DNA of 18,695 bases from Sulfurimonas sp. GTDB taxonomy: Bacteria; Campylobacterota; Campylobacteria; Campylobacterales; Sulfurimonadaceae. The stretch spans positions 1 to 18,695 of the forward strand of contig JAMOSE010000145.1 of assembly GCA_027063215.1 (NCBI GenBank). The letters are read 5' to 3'. Within the stretch, counting starts at the first letter, position 1. Each line of letters starts with the position of its first letter. Positions 14,646 through 18,695 of this stretch are shown here, in pieces. The notes under the pieces were generated by a model. The model saw nothing but the letters and a program-made list of their open reading frames with translations, was not told the origin of the DNA and did no database searches. The position numbers and the translations under genes are program-made.

Positions 14646-15543
14646 TTTCAAAAAGCACTAAAAGTGTTTTTTGAAAAAAATTATTATTATCATCACTAAT
14701 CATTAAAAACCTATTTTTACCTACTTTTGCAAGACCTTCAAAATTATCGATCTCCCAGCCATAGTGAGAGTCTAAATCCGCAATAAGTCTGCTTTTACAA
14801 ATTCTCTTTTTATTACATTCATCTAACTTTACTTCAATTAAAGAGGTTTTTCTCTGTTGTGTCAAATAAGAGTATTCTCTTAATAAAACAAGTAATCTGT
14901 CCCTGTCTCTAAATGCAATATCTGTAACTGCAGCAGCACCTTTAGCTTGAAATTTCCATATTTTGTCACGTGAATATAAAGTATGATAGTTTAAATCGCT
15001 ACCTTTTAAAGGGAGTTCTGGAATTGTAATTAAACCATATTGCTCACTATACGCTACACTTTCCAATCCCTTATTGGAACCTTGGTATTTTTTTTGATTT
15101 GCCAACAAAGAATTAAGCTTCATATTTTGTATCTTTATGCCATCAGAAGAAAAAAGCAAAACTCTGTTTTTTCTTTCAAATGAGATTAAAAAACCATCCT
15201 TATAGAAACAAAGACCTTCAGAATCACGCTTTTTTTTCTTAAATCTTTTTAATTTTTTATTTCGTAAAATATATTTTTCTTTGAAAACAAGTGTTTGAAT
15301 CTTGTTCTGTTTTATATCACATCCAAAACGATATACCAAACCTCGATCACTTAACGCATACAAATTGTTATTTTTATAAGCCAATCCTGAAAGTTCATGT
15401 ATATCATTAAAAACCAGCTTTTTTACATCTAAAATCTTAATATATCTGTTATTTTGTGTATTATTTGTTGTTAAACTATAAGGCAGTACCTCAGCAAATA
15501 GTGATATAACGATAAAAATAATGATAAAAATGATTTTCATCAT
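14635..15543 (-). CDS. Exported esterase-like/phytase-like family protein
   Basis: A 302-residue protein beginning with a hydrophobic signal sequence (about 1-18, MMKIIFIIIFIVISLFAEV), so it is probably periplasmic. The rest resembles the esterase-like phytase family (PF13449), a beta-propeller-like fold. Recurrent acidic-Gly motifs are visible: HELSGLAY (49-56), DSEGLC, KGLESVAY, DNFEGLA and a closing MISDDNNNFFQKT. In this family such motifs are thought to bind metal. The substrate is unknown and phytase activity should not be assumed. Two ATGs lie in tandem; the first has AGG about 8 bases upstream. It follows aat by 10 bases, so it is the last gene of the clpS-clpA-aat operon although its predicted location is different. 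Its last 11 bases overlap the opposing trpA. Confidence 0.7.
   Translation of the reverse strand: MMKIIFIIIFIVISLFAEVLPYSLTTNNTQNNRYIKILDVKKLVFNDIHELSGLAYKNNNLYALSDRGLVYRFGCDIKQNKIQTLVFKEKYILRNKKLKRFKKKKRDSEGLCFYKDGFLISFERKNRVLLFSSDGIKIQNMKLNSLLANQKKYQGSNKGLESVAYSEQYGLITIPELPLKGSDLNYHTLYSRDKIWKFQAKGAAAVTDIAFRDRDRLLVLLREYSYLTQQRKTSLIEVKLDECNKKRICKSRLIADLDSHYGWEIDNFEGLAKVGKNRFLMISDDNNNFFQKTLLVLFEIMN
14646..14676 (+). terminator. Hairpin terminator of trpA
   Basis: Starting one base after the trpA stop, 14646-14659 pairs with 14663-14676 around a three-base AAA loop, a 14-bp A/T-rich stem with one G-T wobble. The core is GCACT/AGTGT, and the 3' arm contains a run of six T. It looks like a compact intrinsic terminator. 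It lies inside the last codons of the opposing phytase-like gene. Confidence 0.5.
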
Positions 15544-15553
15544 ATGGTACCTA

Positions 15554-16261
15554 TCACACAGTAAACTTTAAAATAAGGTTCTCTTTAATTTCCCATCGAT
15601 GTTCTATCTTTTCCATATTTGATGCCTGTAGTCTCATAAGAAAATAATCTCGGGCTACCTCTTTTGCTCCTAGGCTCTTTAGATGTTGTGTCGGTACCTG
15701 ACAATCTACAAAATCATATCCCCACTCTTTTAAATGGCAAATAAGTATTGCATATGCTGCTTTGGAAGCATCTGTTTTATGTGTAAACATTGATTCACCA
15801 CAAAAAACTCTGCCAACAACAATTCCATAAAGTCCACCTACTAAATTTTGATCTTTATCATAACTCTCTACACTGTGAGCTATTCCCATACCATGCAGTA
15901 TTTCAAAAGACTCTATAAGCTCTTTGTTGATCCAGGATCCCTCTTGTCCTTCTCTCTTTGTTGTTGCACATTGCTGCATCACTTCTTTGAAACTTGTATC
16001 AAACCTATAAGTAAATTTTTTTATACTTTTCTTGAGTGAACGAGAAAGTTTAAAATCATCCAGTTCCATAATAAGCCGTGGATCTGTTGACCACCAGAGT
16101 ATGGGATCTTGATCACAATACCACGGGAAAATACCATTTTGATACGCTCGAATAATTCTTGATGGATTAAGATCTCCTCCCCATGCAACAATACCATCTT
16201 CAGTGGCATCACATGGATCCGGAAAAGTTAGGGTATGTTTATCAAGCTGTGGCAGATACAC
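15554..16261 (-). CDS. aat: Leucyl/phenylalanyl-tRNA--protein transferase
   Basis: A 235-residue aminoacyl-tRNA transferase that adds Leu or Phe from charged tRNA to N-terminal Lys or Arg of proteins, creating N-degrons. Family marks are GGDLNPSRIIRAYQNGIFPWY (with the conserved GGDL, 28-31), DPILWWSTDPR (52-62), EGSWI (107-111), HSVES (129-133), LVGGLYGIVVGRVFCGESMF (140-159) and the C-terminal DCQVPTQHLKSLGA region. Length is normal. The start codon is GTG at 16261. MYLPQLDKH matches the usual Aat N-terminus, and no other start lies nearby. The first 20 bases overlap the 3' end of clpA, so expression is tied to the unfoldase that handles its products. The rest of the N-degron pathway (clpA, clpS) lies directly upstream. 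Confidence 0.95.
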   Translation of the reverse strand: MYLPQLDKHTLTFPDPCDATEDGIVAWGGDLNPSRIIRAYQNGIFPWYCDQDPILWWSTDPRLIMELDDFKLSRSLKKSIKKFTYRFDTSFKEVMQQCATTKREGQEGSWINKELIESFEILHGMGIAHSVESYDKDQNLVGGLYGIVVGRVFCGESMFTHKTDASKAAYAILICHLKEWGYDFVDCQVPTQHLKSLGAKEVARDYFLMRLQASNMEKIEHRWEIKENLILKFTV

Positions 16262-18443
16262 GTTCTTGCTCTTTATATTCTAATAGTAAGCTATTATCTT
16301 GACTGCTGACATAGACATGACCACCATTTTTAAGTTTGCCAAACAAGATCTCATCACTCAGTTTTTTTGTAATATTATCTTGAATATATCGTTTAATTGG
16401 TCTTGCACCCATCTCTTTTGAGTAGGCTTTTTTTGCAATAAATTTAGCACTTTTATCATCTAAATGAATTGTAATTTTTTTCTTTTTCAATTCACTGTTT
16501 AATGCATTGATAAATTTATGAACAATTCCTAGAAGCGTTTGTATATTTAACTGCTCAAAAGCAACTATTGCATCGAGTCTATTTCTAAATTCTGGAGTGA
16601 AAAAAGATTTTAATTCTTCATTTGCTGCAAGAGAATCATCTTTGTTAAAGCCCATAACACTCCGTGCTGTAGCACCAATATTTGATGTCATTATAAGTAT
16701 TACATTTTGAAAATTTGCTTTATAGCCATTATTGTCAGTTAAAGTAGCACTATCCATAATTTGCAAAAGAATATTAATTAAATCTGGATGTGCTTTTTCT
16801 ATCTCATCAAGAAGAAGCACCGTATAAGGATGTTTTTTAATGGCTTCTGTAAGTAATCCTCCCTGCTCATACCCAACATACCCTGGAGGTGCACCTACAA
16901 GACGGGAGAGAGCATGTTTTTCCATATATTCACTCATATCAAATTTTTCGAAATGGATACCGAGAATTTTACTTAAAGAAATTGCAAGTTCTGTTTTACC
17001 AACTCCGGTTGGACCCAAAAAGAGAAAGGATGCTATTGGTTTGTTTTCGGGAGTGAGACCGGCTTTTGAAATTTTAATAGCCTGTGCTACAACTTCAACA
17101 GCTTTTTCCTGACCAATGACTTGTTTTTTCAGATCATTTTCAAGATTTTGCAATGCTGCTGTTTCATCACTGTTCATTTTAGTGTTTGAAATACCTACAA
17201 TAGAAGCGATGGTTTTTTGAATATCTGTTGCACTGACTTTTGTGCCTTTATTCTTCTTAAGATGAAAAGAAGCCGCAGTTTCATCAATAAGATCAATAGC
17301 CTTATCAGGTAAAAAACGTTCTGTAATATATCTTTTGGAGAGATCAACAGCAGTTTTTAATGCCTTGTTTGTATATTTGATACCATGATGTTTTTCATAT
17401 TTTTTTTGTAAGCCTTTTAGGATCAGATAACTTGTTTTATTAGATGGTTCATGAATATCAACTTTTGAAAATCTTCGACTGAGTGCTTTGTCTTTCTCAA
17501 ATCCATTTCTATACTCTACAAAAGTTGTAGCACCCATACATTTGATTTCACCGGAAGCAAGAGCAGGTTTGAGTTGATTTGCCGCATCCATTGACCCACT
17601 TGTACTGCCTGCTCCGATTAAGGTATGAATTTCATCAATAAATAAAATAGCATTTGGAATTTTTTTGATCTCATCCATAACACCTTTGAGACGTTTTTCA
17701 AAGTCTCCACGATATTTCGTACCGGCTAAAAGTGCTCCAAGATCAAGCGCATAAAGTTTGGAATCTTTAATAATATCAGGAACACTCTGTGCAACTATAT
17801 TAAGAGCCAAACCTTCTGCAATGGCAGTTTTTCCAACACCCGGTTCCCCGACTAAAATAGGATTGTTCTTTTTTCTTCTGCAAAGAATTTGCGTTACACG
17901 CTTTATCTCTTTTTCTCTTCCGATCACAGGATCGATTTTCCCCTCTTTTGCTTTTTGCAGTAAGTCAATAGTATATTTATCCAAATTACTTTCATTTTCA
18001 TTACTTGGAGTTGTTTGAAGATCAGTATGAGAAATTATCTCTAATATATCAAGTCTAGATATGCCATACTCATGTAACAATATATATGCAAATGTATGCT
18101 CTTCTTCATAGAGTGCAGCCAGTAAGTCTCCAACATCAGCACTACTTTGACCGGCAGATTGAATATGACGTATCATATTGTCTATTAAACGAGAAAGAGC
18201 AACACTCTCATAGGGATCTTGTTCTATATTTTTAGGTAAAGTCTCAATATTTTCTTTTATATAATTAGAAAGTTCTTCTTTCATTTTAAGAGTATCTCCA
18301 CCACATGCTTCAATAATAGCTGCACCTTCACTACAACTCAGTAAAAGATAAAATACATGTTCAATAGTCAGATATTCATGATGAAGTTGTTTTGCAAAGA
18401 GAATAGATTTTTGAAAAATATCATTAAGCGTAGGAGAGATCAT
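16242..18443 (-). CDS. clpA: ATP-dependent Clp protease ATP-binding subunit ClpA
   Basis: A 733-residue class 1 Hsp100 unfoldase that feeds substrates into ClpP. The N-domain (about 1-140) is where ClpS docks. AAA module 1 has Walker A GEPGVGKT (199-206) and Walker B FIDE (268-271). AAA module 2 has Walker A GPTGVGKT (477-484) and Walker B LLLDE (543-547). The region between modules lacks the long coiled-coil middle domain of ClpB, which separates it from disaggregases. The ClpP-binding loop reads MGF (597-599), a variant of the IGL/IGF tripeptide, so it should engage ClpP. Length is slightly below the E. coli protein (758). A strong GAGGAG site lies six bases before the ATG, inside the end of clpS, whose stop is 3 bases upstream. 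clpP is not in the window. Confidence 0.97.
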   Translation of the reverse strand: MISPTLNDIFQKSILFAKQLHHEYLTIEHVFYLLLSCSEGAAIIEACGGDTLKMKEELSNYIKENIETLPKNIEQDPYESVALSRLIDNMIRHIQSAGQSSADVGDLLAALYEEEHTFAYILLHEYGISRLDILEIISHTDLQTTPSNENESNLDKYTIDLLQKAKEGKIDPVIGREKEIKRVTQILCRRKKNNPILVGEPGVGKTAIAEGLALNIVAQSVPDIIKDSKLYALDLGALLAGTKYRGDFEKRLKGVMDEIKKIPNAILFIDEIHTLIGAGSTSGSMDAANQLKPALASGEIKCMGATTFVEYRNGFEKDKALSRRFSKVDIHEPSNKTSYLILKGLQKKYEKHHGIKYTNKALKTAVDLSKRYITERFLPDKAIDLIDETAASFHLKKNKGTKVSATDIQKTIASIVGISNTKMNSDETAALQNLENDLKKQVIGQEKAVEVVAQAIKISKAGLTPENKPIASFLFLGPTGVGKTELAISLSKILGIHFEKFDMSEYMEKHALSRLVGAPPGYVGYEQGGLLTEAIKKHPYTVLLLDEIEKAHPDLINILLQIMDSATLTDNNGYKANFQNVILIMTSNIGATARSVMGFNKDDSLAANEELKSFFTPEFRNRLDAIVAFEQLNIQTLLGIVHKFINALNSELKKKKITIHLDDKSAKFIAKKAYSKEMGARPIKRYIQDNITKKLSDEILFGKLKNGGHVYVSSQDNSLLLEYKEQERVSATA

Positions 18444-18446
18444 TTT

Positions 18447-18695
18447 TTACTCCTCTTCCATGGTAGCTTTTAAAGGAAAGCCATTATCTTTTGCACGACG
18501 TATAACCTGCATTACTTTCGTTTCTGCAATTTCATGTGCATACACACCACAAAGCCCACGTTCGTGTTTATGAACTTCAAGCATTATAGCTTCTGCTTCT
18601 TCATAACTTTTATGAAAAATACTCATTAAGATATCTATAACAAACTCCATTGAAGTATAATCATCATTCAAGAGGTATACTTTATATTTTTTAGG
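18447..18695 (-). CDS. clpS: ATP-dependent Clp protease adaptor ClpS, N-terminus beyond the window
   Basis: The last 82 codons of clpS. The reading frame stays open through the window edge, and the visible part begins PKKYKVYLLNDDYTSMEF. The leucine codon TTG at 18671 is internal, so the true start is outside. ClpS binds N-degron substrates with Leu, Phe, Tyr or Trp at the N-terminus and delivers them to ClpA. Recognisable residues are the N-D-D-Y-T-S-M-E-F pocket segment, in which Asn and Asp bind the substrate amino group, the helix VIDILMSIFHKS, and the conserved H-K-H-ERGLCGVY-HEIAETK stretch. Full-length proteins are about 95-106 residues, so only 15-25 residues are missing. It is the first visible gene of the clpS-clpA-aat operon. 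Confidence 0.96.
   Translation of the reverse strand, partial: PKKYKVYLLNDDYTSMEFVIDILMSIFHKSYEEAEAIMLEVHKHERGLCGVYAHEIAETKVMQVIRRAKDNGFPLKATMEEE

Noticed and set aside
1..18695. Mobile elements, CRISPR arrays, toxin-antitoxin or defence genes, tRNA or rRNA genes
   Set aside because: I looked for direct repeats, transposase-like proteins, regularly spaced repeats and tRNA-like cloverleafs and saw none. All long open frames are accounted for by housekeeping or conserved genes.

Overview
The window is compact, A+T-rich bacterial chromosome, and almost all of it is protein coding. It most resembles a Campylobacterota (Epsilonproteobacteria) genome of the Sulfurimonas type. The evidence is gene content and order: a phosphatidylserine-decarboxylase-like gene, ftsH, prmA and cheY in one block, clpS-clpA-aat in another, and a waaC-htrB pair. 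As I recall, the same blocks occur in Campylobacter jejuni (near Cj1107-1109, Cj1115c-1118c and Cj1133-1134). I could not run a search, so the genus is an inference. I see no mobile element, CRISPR array, tRNA or rRNA gene.

Layout. Positions 1-95 hold the 3' end of a YwbE-family gene. A large membrane-anchored TPR protein follows (147-2495, +), possibly the flagellar-motor protein PflB. Facing it on the minus strand is a block from 8638 down to 2502: a sensor-like membrane protein, hisH, hisA, then cheY, prmA, ftsH and a degenerate decarboxylase-like protein. A divergent intergenic region (about 8639-8700) separates this from waaC-htrB (+). These converge on a minus-strand operon panB-ruvB-AI-2E-family permease (13445 down to 10570). 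Divergent from panB is a plus-strand pair, a stand-alone Hpt protein and trpA (13499-14645). These converge on the last minus-strand operon clpS-clpA-aat-phytase-like protein (from beyond 18695 down to 14635).

How the genes work together. The clearest functional unit is clpS-clpA-aat: Aat makes N-degrons, ClpS recognises them and ClpA unfolds the substrates, so most of the bacterial N-degron pathway sits in one overlapping operon. FtsH adds a second ATP-dependent protease. CheY, the Hpt protein and the PflB candidate point to chemotaxis, phosphorelay and motility. waaC and htrB build lipopolysaccharide inner core and lipid A. hisA, hisH, trpA and panB are biosynthetic.

Gene packing is extreme. 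Several same-strand junctions overlap by one base (TAATG) or abut, and all three convergent junctions have ORF ends within 6 bases or overlapping, each with an inverted repeat inside coding sequence. No stretch over 300 bases lacks a gene; the longest gap is 69 bases (6334-6402).

I do not see an obviously new multi-gene system. The most interesting leads are the sensor plus four-helix membrane protein at 7733-8638, the decarboxylase-like protein that seems to have lost catalytic residues, the lone Hpt protein next to trpA, and two genes (waaC, panB) whose promoter geometry suggests leaderless mRNAs.
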